A stretch of 64,000 bases of DNA from Haloferax sp. Atlit-12N (GTDB lineage Archaea > Halobacteriota > Halobacteria > Halobacteriales > Haloferacaceae). The stretch lies in assembly GCF_003383095.1 (NCBI RefSeq), contig NZ_PSYW01000004.1, forward strand, positions 186,001-250,000. The letters run 5' to 3'. Numbering within the stretch: the first letter of the stretch is position 1; each line of letters opens with the position of its first letter. The position numbers were made by a program, and so were the translations under genes. The notes under the pieces are model-generated. The model worked only from the letters and a program-made list of their open reading frames with translations, was not told where the DNA came from and did not search any database. Below are positions 35,608 through 44,806 of this stretch, one piece after another.

Positions 35608-37287
35608 CTACGCTTGCGGTCCGCTGTCGGTCTCATCTCCCGGGAGGAGCGCCGAAACGAAGAGCACGAGTAACACGAACAGCGCAAGGAGCAACAGCGT
35701 CTCCCGCTGTGCCTGCACTATCGCGGCGTCGAACACGTCGGCCAGCAGTTCCCGCTGCGCCGGAGCGAGACCGTCGAGGACCGCCCGCTGGGTCTCTTTG
35801 GTCGCCGTCTCCGCGGCGTCTTCGAGCGCAATGACGAGCGCCCCTCGCTCGCTCGCCGACACGCCCGCGTTAGCGGCGGTCAACACGCCGTCTACGACGC
35901 CGCCGTAGAACCGCCTGAGCAGGTATGTGCCCACGATGGCGGTCCCGAACGAGTAGCCGAGCATCATCGTCGCGTTCAGCAGGCCGGACGCCGCCGCCGA
36001 GTCCTGCTGGTCGACAGCCGAGAGCGTCATGTCGATGAGCTGTGCCATCACGAGACCGAGACCGAGACCGAGGCCGACGAGCGCCATCGGCACGGCGAGT
36101 TGCGCGACCGTCGCGTCCAGCGCGGTCTGCGACACGAGCGCGAGCACGCCGAGCCCCATGAGGACGGTTCCGCCCTGAATCAGCAGTTTCGGCGCGACGA
36201 ACCGCCGCCAGCCGGTCGTGAAGATGGACGCGACGAACGTCGCGACCGAGAACGGGAGCATCGCGACGCCGGTTTCGAACGCGGTGTAGCCGGCCCCCGA
36301 CTGGAGGAAGACCGGAACGACGAAGATGAACCCCGCGAGGACCAGCGACCGCGCGGCGTTCGTGGCGATGCCGGCGGTGAACGGGCCGTTCGACAGGAGG
36401 CGGACCGGGACGAGTGGCGACCCACCCCCGCGCTCGACGCGACGCTCGTACTGGACGAAGCCCGCGAAGACGACGGCCCCGAACCCGACGAGCCAGACCG
36501 TTGGAGACGCACCGAACAGGTCCAGTTGCACGTCGCCGACGACGAACGGCCGGCGGGCGGAAATCCAGCCGTAGCGCCCGGCCAGCAGGACGCCGGCGAC
36601 GAGCGCCGTCGTCCCCACCACCGAGAGGAGCGTCCCGCCCACGTCCAGTTTCGTCGGCGTCTCGCTCAGGGATTCCTCGGGGAGGTATCGGGTGAACGCG
36701 AGCGCGACGAGGACGATTAGCACCTCGATGCCGAACCCCCAGCGCCAGCTCGCGAACGTCGTGACCGCGCCGCCCAACAGCGGTCCGAACGCGGCACCGG
36801 CCGCGTTCACGCCGGCGAGGATACCGAGGGCTTTCGCCCGGTCGGCACCCTCGTAGCTCACGAGGAGGACGGTGAACGTCAGCGGGAGCAACACGGCGGC
36901 GGCGGCCCCCTCGATGACCGACCAGCCGACGTAGAGCACGGCGACGTTCCAACTCAGCGCCGCCAGCGTCGTCCCGACCCCGTACACGAGGAGCGTCGCG
37001 GTCATCAGCCGTCGAACCCCGTACACCGACGACAGCTTACCGCCGGGGAGAATCAGCGCCGCCATGACCATCGCGTAGAACGAAATCGCGCCCTGTACGA
37101 CCGTGACGGTCGTGTCGAGATCGGCGACGATGGACGGAATCGCGACGTTCATCAGCGTCGAATCGATGACGCCGATGAACATCGCGAGACTCACCGCCAC
37201 CGCGGGACCCCAGTACGCCAGCCCCCTCGCCGAGTCGTTCGCGACCGGTCTCTCCTCGAGAGCGTGCGCGTTCGCGTCAGAGTCCAT
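35608..37287 (-). CDS. MFS drug exporter of the DHA2 (14-helix) family
   Basis: The 559-residue protein from ATG 37287 shows the DHA2 opening ALAMFIGVIDSTLMNVAIPS-like segment (SLAMFIGVIDSTLMNVAIPS), motif A region KLSSVYGVRRLM and motif C-like GILAGVNAAGAAFGPLLGGA. Fourteen hydrophobic segments are visible, and a cytoplasmic or exterior loop follows near the end (DAAETATKETQRAVL). DHA2 transporters export drugs or metabolites against H+. No regulator sits next to it. The start at 37302 would add five residues, and the MDSDANAH start matches typical haloarchaeal N-termini better. Confidence 0.9.
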   Translation of the reverse strand: MDSDANAHALEERPVANDSARGLAYWGPAVAVSLAMFIGVIDSTLMNVAIPSIVADLDTTVTVVQGAISFYAMVMAALILPGGKLSSVYGVRRLMTATLLVYGVGTTLAALSWNVAVLYVGWSVIEGAAAAVLLPLTFTVLLVSYEGADRAKALGILAGVNAAGAAFGPLLGGAVTTFASWRWGFGIEVLIVLVALAFTRYLPEESLSETPTKLDVGGTLLSVVGTTALVAGVLLAGRYGWISARRPFVVGDVQLDLFGASPTVWLVGFGAVVFAGFVQYERRVERGGGSPLVPVRLLSNGPFTAGIATNAARSLVLAGFIFVVPVFLQSGAGYTAFETGVAMLPFSVATFVASIFTTGWRRFVAPKLLIQGGTVLMGLGVLALVSQTALDATVAQLAVPMALVGLGLGLGLVMAQLIDMTLSAVDQQDSAAASGLLNATMMLGYSFGTAIVGTYLLRRFYGGVVDGVLTAANAGVSASERGALVIALEDAAETATKETQRAVLDGLAPAQRELLADVFDAAIVQAQRETLLLLALFVLLVLFVSALLPGDETDSGPQA

Positions 37288-37346
37288 CGTCCTCGATACC
37301 ACCGCTCGTCCGATAAACCTCTCTGCGCGTCGGCCGGTTCGAGGCG

Positions 37347-38726
37347 TCAGCGGTCACGGTCACCCCTCGGGCCGGTCTCCGTCGCGGCCGCCTCGGTTGT
37401 CTCGGCCGCCTCAGTCGACTCAGTCGCATTGGTCGCCTCGACCGCCGGTCGGACGACGGTCCGGGACGGAATCACGTCCTCTCGTCTCGGCGCGGCCGCG
37501 ACGAGTCGTTGGAACCACGTCTCCTCGTTCGGCGCTGACTTCTCGACGAGTTCGTACTCGACGGCGACACCGCCGTCTTTCGTCGCTGACACGCGCACGT
37601 AGTTGAGTTGGTACCACGAGTAGAAGACTGGCGGGAGGACGCCGAGCGCGGACTCGACGCGCCGCAGTCGTTTCAGCCACGTCCCCGTGTTGACGACGAC
37701 TCTCTCGGCAACTTTGGTGACTGCGGGCCGGTGGGTGTGGCCGTAGACGAACACCGCGACTGTCGGGTCTGACGCGAACAGCTCTCTGGCGGCCGTCAGA
37801 TAGGTGTCCGCCGACGAGCCCCGGTCGTCGGGTCGGTCGATGCCGAACCGCCTGAGCGTCTTTCGGACGTCTCTGGCGAAGACCAAAAGCGGTATCGCGA
37901 CGAGAATCAGCAACAGCGTGACGGCGAGGTTCGCGGTCAAAAGCAAGTCCACCAGCACCCCGACCGGACCGAACAGCCCGAGGAACCGTTCGATGAGGGT
38001 CATCGGGAGCGACCAGACCCCGGCGGCGTCGAGCGCGAACGCGAGCACGTAGAGGAACCCGACGTTGAACAGGAGGAGAAACGGAGCGGAGGCGAATCTG
38101 AGCCACGGGCTCATCTCCCGATAGAAGTAGTTCGACAGCGTCCACGCCGGAATCTGCGTCATCGGCGTCACCGCCTGCACGTCTTTGAGCCAGTTGAACT
38201 TCCCGCGCTCGGAGAGCCGGCCGGCGCGACTCGTGACCTGTCTGTTGACGAAGTACCCCGGCGGGTTCGCGTAGGGGTTTCCGAAGTCCGGAATCCGGTT
38301 GTTGGGGTCCCGCTGCATCCCGTGTTCGATGTAGACGACGTAGTCGCCGACGCGCCGGGTTATCGAGACCTCCTGTCGGAGCGTGACGTTGAACTCGGCC
38401 AGCCGGTCGACGTACTCCGGGTAGGCGGCGAGTTCGTAGTCGTGGTTCCCGGGGATGAGCGTGATGGGGACGCGCTCGCCGGTCGCTTCGAACTGGTCGA
38501 ACAGCTCGGGATAACGCTCGACGAGCGCGTCGAACTTGTCGAGCCCGTCGACGTCGGTGAACTCCCACAGCCCGAAGGCGTCGCCGTTGATGATTAGCTC
38601 GGCGTCCTCGTCGGTCGCTTCGAGCATCCGCAGGAACGACAGAAGCTCGTTGAGGAAATCGACCTTTCCCAGTTGCTCGTCGCCGCCGATGTGGAGGTCG
38701 CTGATGAAGTAGTACGCGTCGGTCAC
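37347..38726 (-). CDS. Metallophosphoesterase with an inserted membrane segment
   Basis: The 459-residue protein has the calcineurin-type metal ligands: D10 and H12 (SDLHIGG), D49 (INGDAFGLWE), N94-H95 (PGNHD), H135 (YIEHG) and H330-H332 region (YGHTHRP). Between H135 and GHTH lie hydrophobic stretches at about 212-233 and 245-284, then a basic turn (RDVRKTLRRFG). The enzyme core is thus split by a membrane hairpin or two, which pins the phosphatase to the membrane. An Ala/Thr/Glu-rich tail (ATNATESTEAAETTEAAATE) ends the protein. It overlaps the DUF389 gene by four bases and so is cotranscribed. Substrate unknown. Confidence 0.85.
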   Translation of the reverse strand: MTDAYYFISDLHIGGDEQLGKVDFLNELLSFLRMLEATDEDAELIINGDAFGLWEFTDVDGLDKFDALVERYPELFDQFEATGERVPITLIPGNHDYELAAYPEYVDRLAEFNVTLRQEVSITRRVGDYVVYIEHGMQRDPNNRIPDFGNPYANPPGYFVNRQVTSRAGRLSERGKFNWLKDVQAVTPMTQIPAWTLSNYFYREMSPWLRFASAPFLLLFNVGFLYVLAFALDAAGVWSLPMTLIERFLGLFGPVGVLVDLLLTANLAVTLLLILVAIPLLVFARDVRKTLRRFGIDRPDDRGSSADTYLTAARELFASDPTVAVFVYGHTHRPAVTKVAERVVVNTGTWLKRLRRVESALGVLPPVFYSWYQLNYVRVSATKDGGVAVEYELVEKSAPNEETWFQRLVAAAPRREDVIPSRTVVRPAVEATNATESTEAAETTEAAATETGPRGDRDR

Positions 38727-40165
38727 GGCTGTCCCTCCGGAGTGCGGAGGACTGAGGGGCGGTCGAGGAGGTCTGAGGATCGGTCGATGAGAACTGAGGG
38801 GCAGTCGAGGAGGGATGACGGGCGGTCGAGACGGCTATTCGCCGGCGCGAGCCCGCCGATCGAGGCTCGCGTCGATGCGTCGTCGGAGACCTGCGCCTCG
38901 ACGAAGCCGACTCTCACCACCACGTCTCGGCCCAACCCCTCGGTCAGTTGGTCGTCGAATCGCTGTGCGAGGTCGGGCGGCGCTTGCAGGTCGCGCGGAA
39001 TCCCGACCAGCACGTTGACTCGCGGCTGGTTCCCGAGGAGGTAATCGATGGGCCTGTAATCGACCGTGACGCTGACGAGTTCGACGCCCTCGATGTCCGC
39101 CTCGTCGAACTGCCGCTGGAGTTCGGACTGCGTCTGTTGCTCGAACGACGAGGTCTGGAACGACGCGTACGTCACGCCGGTGAGGACGAGAGAGAGGACG
39201 GCGATACCCACGCCGATGACGGCGATTCGGGCGGCGACAGACGACCTGACGCTCTCCCGTTCGTCGGCGTCGAGGGGTTTGAACCCCGACAGGTAGAACA
39301 GAATCAGCGCCGAGAGGTTGATGGCGAGGAGGTTGACGACGACGAGCACCGCGCCCGCGATGGCGACCGCGGGGAGTCCGAACGCGATACCCAACCCCGA
39401 TGTCGCCGCCGGCGGAACGAGCGCGACGGCGATGGCGACGCCGACGAGAGTCGACCCGGACCCGCGCATGATGCTTATCGCGCCCGCGATACCCGACCCC
39501 AACGCGAGAAAGAGCGACAGGACGTTCGGACTGGTCCGCTCTGCGACCTGCGGTATCTCCTGAATATTGATGCCCGGCGGAATGAGAATCGTCTGCTGGA
39601 GCACTCCCCCGAGCACCGCGGCCGTCGCGATGGCCGCCGCGAGACCCGTCACCTGAAGGACGACGCCGCGGGTCGCCATCTGCCGGTCGGCCAGTATCGT
39701 GCCGACGGACGCCGAAACCGCCGGTCCCATCAGCGGGGCGACGACCATCGCGCCGATAATCGTCGCCGCGGAGTCGAGAAGCAGGCCCGTCGCAGCGATG
39801 ACCGTACTGAGTATCAGGAAACTGAAAAACGTCGAGTTCGCCGGCGCGAGGTCCTCCGCCCTGGCGTGGAGTTCCTCGCGGGAGATTCTGAGTCCGGGAA
39901 AGCGCTCTTTCAGGGCCGAGAGGCGCTGTGAGACGACCGTCTCCGTGGGGAGCACGATTGTGTAGCTGTCGTCTCGAATCCCCGCGGTCGTCAGTTTCTC
40001 CATCACCGTCTCGACGCCGCTTGGGGGAACCGGAAACTGCACCATCGCCTCGAAGTCGCCCCGCCCGACCTCCTCGAAGACGGCGTAGTCGACTCCCTGT
40101 TGGTCGAGCGACTCCAGCACGCTCTCTCGTCTCCCCTGTGGTATCAACACCTGAACGAGTCGCAT
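38723..40165 (-). CDS. DUF389 (TIGR00341) family membrane protein
   Basis: The 480-residue protein from ATG 40165 has an N-terminal ACT-like region (MRLVQVLIPQGRRESVLESL, then KERFPGLRISREELHARAED) and a DUF389 membrane core with six to eight helices (IIGAMVVAPLMGPAVSASVG, VALVPPAATSGLGIAFGLPA). A soluble C-terminal part follows (LGNQPRVNVLVGIPRDLQAP). The last 40 residues are an imperfect seven-residue repeat (RLDRPSSLLDCPSVLIDRSS) from a 21-bp DNA repeat. The family's function is unknown. It is first in an operon with the metallophosphoesterase. A longer start at 40192 lacks the conserved MRLVQ opening. Confidence 0.88.
   Translation of the reverse strand: MRLVQVLIPQGRRESVLESLDQQGVDYAVFEEVGRGDFEAMVQFPVPPSGVETVMEKLTTAGIRDDSYTIVLPTETVVSQRLSALKERFPGLRISREELHARAEDLAPANSTFFSFLILSTVIAATGLLLDSAATIIGAMVVAPLMGPAVSASVGTILADRQMATRGVVLQVTGLAAAIATAAVLGGVLQQTILIPPGINIQEIPQVAERTSPNVLSLFLALGSGIAGAISIMRGSGSTLVGVAIAVALVPPAATSGLGIAFGLPAVAIAGAVLVVVNLLAINLSALILFYLSGFKPLDADERESVRSSVAARIAVIGVGIAVLSLVLTGVTYASFQTSSFEQQTQSELQRQFDEADIEGVELVSVTVDYRPIDYLLGNQPRVNVLVGIPRDLQAPPDLAQRFDDQLTEGLGRDVVVRVGFVEAQVSDDASTRASIGGLAPANSRLDRPSSLLDCPSVLIDRSSDLLDRPSVLRTPEGQP
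38750..38833 (-). repeat. Four tandem 21-bp repeats at the 3' end of the DUF389 gene
   Basis: Copies at 38750-38770, 38771-38791, 38792-38812 and 38813-38833 share the pattern g-a-c-t-g-a-g-g-g-g-c-g-g-t-c-g-a-g-g-a-g with up to about a third of the bases changed. The unit is seven codons, so the repeat number can change without loss of frame. Confidence 0.8.
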
Positions 40166-40219
40166 ACGGGCTACAACGTCACGAGGGCACAAAAAATATG
40201 AGTGCTTTGATAGGATAGC

Positions 40220-40723
40220 TTACTCGATTGTCTCGCCCGACGTATCGGCAACGGCGAGGGTCTCCCCGATAGCGTCGATGAACGCCCGCTCGGCCGGACT
40301 GACTCGTCGGCCGCCCAGTCGGAGTATCCCGCCTTCGACGCCGGCGTCCGCGACGCGTTCGGCGCACCAGCGAACGAACCGCCCGTACTCGTCTCGCTCC
40401 GCCGCGGTCGCCCGAGCTCGGACGATTGTCGTTGCCTCCCGACAGTAGTCGTGGGCGCGAGCGATCGTCACCGCGCGGTTGGAATCGTGCGTCTCCGCGT
40501 CGCGTCGCACCCGGTCGGCGTTCACCCGGACGAACCCGGCGAGGTGTGTGACGAGTTCCGTCTCCGGGCCGAACTCGTCCGCGTGTCGGAGGGTCCGACG
40601 AATCGTCTTGAGTTCCCGCCGCAGGCCGCCGTTCGAGGCGACGACGACGCCGAACATCACCTCGACCGGCGTCTGCGCGAGCGTTCGCCACTCCTCGGGC
40701 GTGAACGACTCTCGACTGGTCAT
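40220..40723 (-). CDS. Hypothetical helical protein
   Basis: The 167-residue, mostly helical protein (SFTPEEWRTLAQTPVEVMFG, then FVRVNADRVRRDAETHDSNR) ends in a Gly-Gly segment GGILRLGGRRVSPAERAFID. No signal peptide or membrane helix is seen. I do not recognise a family. The two well-spaced helical halves could bind a small ligand or a partner protein. It is upstream of the DUF389 gene on the same strand, 54 bases away. Confidence 0.65.
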   Translation of the reverse strand: MTSRESFTPEEWRTLAQTPVEVMFGVVVASNGGLRRELKTIRRTLRHADEFGPETELVTHLAGFVRVNADRVRRDAETHDSNRAVTIARAHDYCREATTIVRARATAAERDEYGRFVRWCAERVADAGVEGGILRLGGRRVSPAERAFIDAIGETLAVADTSGETIE

Positions 40724-40864
40724 GACGAACCGTTGGCGGGCGACGAATATAGCGTCGCAGGTCGTCGCGGGCCGAATCGGCGGATTACGGAATATGAGAC
40801 AATCAGCACGTCGGTAAATGCAGTTTATTATGGGTTCTCACTTACCTGTAGTCGGGTTGACGAG

Positions 40865-41362
40865 ATGAGTTCACTAGTAGTACTCGCGTTCGACACGATG
40901 GACGGGGCGGAGAACATGCGGGAGAAACTGTATCACCTCCAACGCCGAGAACTGATTACGATAGAGGACGCCGCCATCGCCGTTCGAAAAGAGAACGGTC
41001 AGGTGAAAGTCAAACAGGCCCAGAGCCTCGTCGGCGTGGGCGCGCTCGGCGGGTCATTCTGGGGACTTCTCATCGGCGTCATCTTCTGGATGCCGTGGCT
41101 CGGGATGGCGGTCGGGGCGGTGACGGGTGCACTCAGCGGGAAGTTCACCGATATCGGCGTCGACGACTCGTTCATCAAAGAGGTCGCGAACACGGTCGAA
41201 CCCGGAAACTCCGCGCTGTTCCTCCTGTCTCGCGGCGCGCAGATGGACCGAATCAAGGCGGAACTGTCGGACGACGAGTTCGAGATTATCGAGACGAACC
41301 TCTCGCCAGAGGACGAAGACCGGCTTCGTGAAGCGTTCGCTGCCGAGGAAATCGCGGGATAG
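40865..41362 (+). CDS. DUF1269 family membrane protein
   Basis: The 165-residue protein begins MSSLVVLAFDTMDGAENMRE, then RRELITIEDAAIAVRKENGQ, a pattern specific to DUF1269. A Gly-rich membrane hairpin (ALGGSFWGLLIGVIFWMPWL, GMAVGAVTGALSGKFTDIGV) follows, and the C-terminal part (SALFLLSRGAQMDRIKAELS) completes the fold. Function unknown; in other prokaryotes it is often stress- or membrane-associated. A TATA-like gtttattatg lies about 35 bases upstream. Divergent from the hypothetical helical gene. Confidence 0.88.
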   Translation: MSSLVVLAFDTMDGAENMREKLYHLQRRELITIEDAAIAVRKENGQVKVKQAQSLVGVGALGGSFWGLLIGVIFWMPWLGMAVGAVTGALSGKFTDIGVDDSFIKEVANTVEPGNSALFLLSRGAQMDRIKAELSDDEFEIIETNLSPEDEDRLREAFAAEEIAG

Positions 41363-41876
41363 GTTCCGAACGCCGACAGGCGACCGTCTGCACGGTGCGG
41401 AGAGCATCGCCCACGCGCGACGAGGTGTGCGCCGGTCGCCCCGGCACGGTCCAGGTCCAACTTGCTCGTTTTTGTCTCACCTGCTTCGCTCGCGTTATCT
41501 CTCGGAGACGTGCGAAGAATATCTGCGAACCGCCTCAGACGGACGTTTCGGCGCTCGCAAGTATCTTACTCCCCAGAACGAGATTCACTATACTTTACAA
41601 AGGTAGTTGTGTAACAAAAACGTCGGTGAGCCATCATTATCGGGGGTTGACGGGTGCTTGATGGCGACGTAGTCTGCCAGCGATTCGGTGGGGAGGGCCG
41701 TCCTCTGGCCTGAAATGGGCGTTCTTAGTCGAACAGTCGGTGCGTTCCGAACGCTGGTTGGCTTTTCAGTACAGAAACGCGTCTCGCCACGGCTAGTTGC
41801 ATATCGCGATATACAATTTATGGCGGCCACCACTCCACCTCGTGCCTTACGCAGAGATCCGTGACAGGCCCAACAG
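41363..41876. other. Intergenic region between converging genes
   Basis: This 514-base gap lies after the DUF1269 and recombinase genes, which converge on it. It is less G+C-rich than its surroundings. A minus-strand frame (41588-41833) has a Cys- and Arg-containing sequence that matches no family I can name, so I do not call it a gene. It could be a transposase fragment, but no terminal inverted repeats or target-site duplications were found. Confidence 0.4.
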
Positions 41877-43127
41877 CTACTGCAGCACGTGCTCTTCGAC
41901 GGTCACGGACTCGTCGGTAGATTCGAACACGTCGGCCAGCGTCTCGCGCATCGCCTGCCGGCGGAACGACCGGCGACGCTCCTCGGAGAGGTAGTTCGAC
42001 ATGACGATGTCGGCGCTCTTCGACCCCTGGTCGGCGGCAACGCCCTCCAACTGCGCGAGCATCTCGTCGACCGCCGCCTGATAGGCGGTGTACCAGAAGC
42101 GCCGACAGAGTTTCGCGGTCGGGACCTCACCGTCGACGGTCACGCCCGCCTCGTCGGCGAGGCGCTTGAACCGCCGGTTGACCGTCTCGCGAGCGATGTG
42201 ACCCGAGGCGGCCCGCGAGGAGGGGAACAGCGCGCCGTTCCAGTCGTCGTCCTCGGCGAGCGCGTCGATTCGGGCGGCAACTGCGTCGACGCCGTAGAGG
42301 AGCGCGACGGTCCCCGGCCCGTTCTTCCGTGCTTCGAACGCGATGTGGGGGTCGTCGCCGGAGAGGACGAGTTGCGACGCGCGGAGCGACGCGAGTTCGT
42401 TCGGTCGGAGCCCCCACCCGGCGAGTCCGAGGACGAGCAGGCGGTCTTCGAGGTCGTCGGCGACGGCGTACACGTCGCTCACCTGGTCGGCCGACATCGT
42501 TCGGTTGTCGGGTTGCCCCTGCTCCCAGCGGAACTGTTTCGCGGCGTTCTCGACGGGGTTGTACCGCGCGCGCCGGAAGTCCACAAGATACTCGTAGAAC
42601 GACCGGACCGTCTGGAGGTATTTGAGCTTCGTCCCGTCGGTGGCGAGGTCGGCGTCGAACTCGTCGAGGACCGCGAGACAGCGGTCTATCTCGTCGGGTT
42701 CGGCGTCGCGGTCGTCGAGTCGTGAGAGCAGGTCGGCCGACCCGTGGCGGTCCCGGTAGACCCGGGCGAACCGCGCGAGGTGGGTCCGGCGGGTCGGCAA
42801 CGTCGAGTCCGCGAGTCCGCGCCGCGATTCGAGCATGTCGAGGTAGGACTCGAACGCCTCGACGGTTCGGTCGTCGTCGATGCCCCAGTCGTAGCCCTCG
42901 TCGGCGTCCTCGTCGCCGAGGCCGACGACCCCGACGAAGAACTCCCGCGGCGTGAGGTCGTGTTTCTCGCGGAGCGCGTAGGCGATGCCCGACCAGCCGC
43001 GTTCGGTCAGCCATGTGTAGGTCGGCACGTCCCGCGTCGGGTCCATCCCGTCGCGGTCCATCGCGGGCGCTATCGTCTCCCAGTAGAACGCCTCGAGTTC
43101 GTCGAGCGACTTCCGCGACCAGTTCAC
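41877..43127 (-). CDS. Tyrosine recombinase / site-specific integrase-like protein
   Basis: The 416-residue protein has an SAM-like core-binding part (RRGLADSTLPTRRTHLARFA, then DLATDGTKLKYLQTVRSFYE) and a C-terminal catalytic domain: box I Arg in GWGLRPNELASLRASQL, Lys in FEARKNGPGTVAL, box II Arg in PTAKLCRRFWYTAYQAAVDE and the candidate nucleophile Tyr in DIVMSNYLSEERR. The first His of box II is Lys and the H/W before the Tyr is Ser, so activity may be weak or altered. No tRNA gene, att repeat or phage gene is nearby. It looks like a resident chromosomal recombinase of haloarchaea rather than an active island integrase. Confidence 0.75.
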   Translation of the reverse strand: MNWSRKSLDELEAFYWETIAPAMDRDGMDPTRDVPTYTWLTERGWSGIAYALREKHDLTPREFFVGVVGLGDEDADEGYDWGIDDDRTVEAFESYLDMLESRRGLADSTLPTRRTHLARFARVYRDRHGSADLLSRLDDRDAEPDEIDRCLAVLDEFDADLATDGTKLKYLQTVRSFYEYLVDFRRARYNPVENAAKQFRWEQGQPDNRTMSADQVSDVYAVADDLEDRLLVLGLAGWGLRPNELASLRASQLVLSGDDPHIAFEARKNGPGTVALLYGVDAVAARIDALAEDDDWNGALFPSSRAASGHIARETVNRRFKRLADEAGVTVDGEVPTAKLCRRFWYTAYQAAVDEMLAQLEGVAADQGSKSADIVMSNYLSEERRRSFRRQAMRETLADVFESTDESVTVEEHVLQ

Positions 43128-43334
43128 TGCGGCTCACCCCGCCCGAACCGGCCGCCGCGTCGCGTTCCGTGCGCCATCGTTCTGCATGCAGGGCGTGCCG
43201 CGGACGGATTAACACTTTCTCTCGTCGCGGGCGACGACGCGTCGGCTGTGGTGTTGCACCCACCGGCCGACTCGACTACCCTAAATATGACGGGTATTAG
43301 ATATATTGGGGAGCCGTGATAACAGGAATCCACA

Positions 43335-44806
43335 ATGTCGGATGAAAACCACGGCGGTTCGGTGCTCGGGGCGGACCCGCCCAACGACGGGCCAGGGGTC
43401 GGTGACGCGGACCCGGCGGTCGACGTCGGGGCCGCGGCCGACGAGGTGACGGTCCTCGAAAGCGGGACCGAGTTGGAGCGGACGATCGGCCTCCGCGGCG
43501 GGTTGGCAATCGGTATCGGGACGATGGTCGGCGCGGGTATCTTCGTCTTTCCCGGCCTCGCCGCCGGGCAAGCGGGCCCCGCGGCCGCGCTCTCGTTCGC
43601 GCTCGGGGCGGTCATCGCGCTGTTGGTCGCGCTTCCGACCTCCGAGTTGGCCACGGCGATGCCCAAAGCGGCGGCGCGTACTACTTCATCTCCCGCGGCA
43701 TGGGTTCGGCGTTCGGCGCGGTCGTCGGTATCGGTCTCTGGTTGGGGCTCGTCTTCGCCTCGGCGTTCTACCTCGTCGGGTTCGCGCAGTACGCCATCGC
43801 CGTGCTTGCGGAGTTGGGGATGATGTCGATGATTTCCGACTCCCAACTGCTCGTGGCAGTGCTCGGCGTCAGCTTCGGGCTCGTCTTGACGGCGCTCAGC
43901 ATGTTCGGGACCGAGAACGCGACGAAGCTCCAGAACGGTATCGTGAGCCTGCTTCTCGGCATCCTCCTCGTGTTCCTCGTCTACGGCTCGCTCGACACGC
44001 TCGGGCTGTTCGGCCGTCAGACCGTCCCCGAGGAGTTCATTCCCTACGGGACGCTCAGCATCTTCACCACGGCGGCGCTCGTGTTCACCTCCTATCTCGG
44101 GTTCGCGCAGGTGGCGACGGTCGCGGGCGAGATAACGAAGCCCGGCCGGAACCTCCCGCTTGCGATGGTCGGCTCCGTAATCGTCGTCGGGGTGCTGTAC
44201 GTCGTGACCATCCTCGTCTCGACGGGCGCGTTCGGGAGCGCCAGACTCGCCGACTTCGGCGAGACGGCCATCGTCGAGGTCGCCCGCTCGTACCTCGGAT
44301 TCCCCGGTGCGGTCGCCATCCTCCTCGCCGGGCTCTTGGCGACGGTGTCGAGCGCGAACGCCTCGATTCTCAGTTCGTCGCGCGCCCTCTACGCGCTCAG
44401 CCGCGACGCGCTGGTCCCGCCGCAACTCGCGCGAATCAACCTCCGGTACGGGACGCCCCACGTCGCGCTCGCGCTGGTCGGCGGGCCGACGGTCGTCCTC
44501 GTTGCCGTCGGCCGGACGGAGGTGCTCGCCGAGGTCGCGTCGTTCCTGCATCTCGTCACCTACGGGCTCATCTGCGTGGCGCTCGTCGTCCTCCGCCGGT
44601 CGAACCCCGCGTGGTACGACCCGTCGTTCCGGGTGCCCGGCTACCCGGTCGTCCCGGTGCTCGGGGGGCTTGCGAGTTTCAGCCTCGTCGCGTTCATGCA
44701 ACCGCTCTCGCAGGCAACCGGCGCCGTCGTCGCGGTCGCCGCACTGGTGTGGTACTTCGCCTACGCCCGCGACGTGCGCCTGAAGGGGGTGAGCTCCGAT
44801 GCGTGA
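43335..44806 (+). pseudogene. APC-family amino-acid permease, interrupted by a one-base deletion
   Basis: The first part (43335-43670) encodes the APC N-terminus: hydrophilic lead, then [20 protein letters not shown] and [20 protein letters not shown], with ELATAMPKA. Here the frame is lost. The continuation from about 43673 in another frame reads [20 protein letters not shown], then [20 protein letters not shown], exactly the expected next helices, to 44806. The motif [12 protein letters not shown] needs a run of three G where only two are found (around 43670-43671). Restored, the protein would have 490 residues. The rest shows no decay, so this is either a recent mutation, a switchable G-run or a sequencing error. 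A TATA-like tagatatattgg lies about 28-39 bases before 43335. Substrate: an amino acid or polyamine, not specified. Confidence 0.85.

Noticed and set aside
41588-41833. Transposase fragment
   Set aside because: No family-specific motif, terminal inverted repeat or target duplication could be identified.
41877-43127. Integrated element driven by the tyrosine recombinase
   Set aside because: No tRNA gene, no flanking direct repeats and no phage or plasmid genes are visible on either side; the surrounding genes look like ordinary chromosome.
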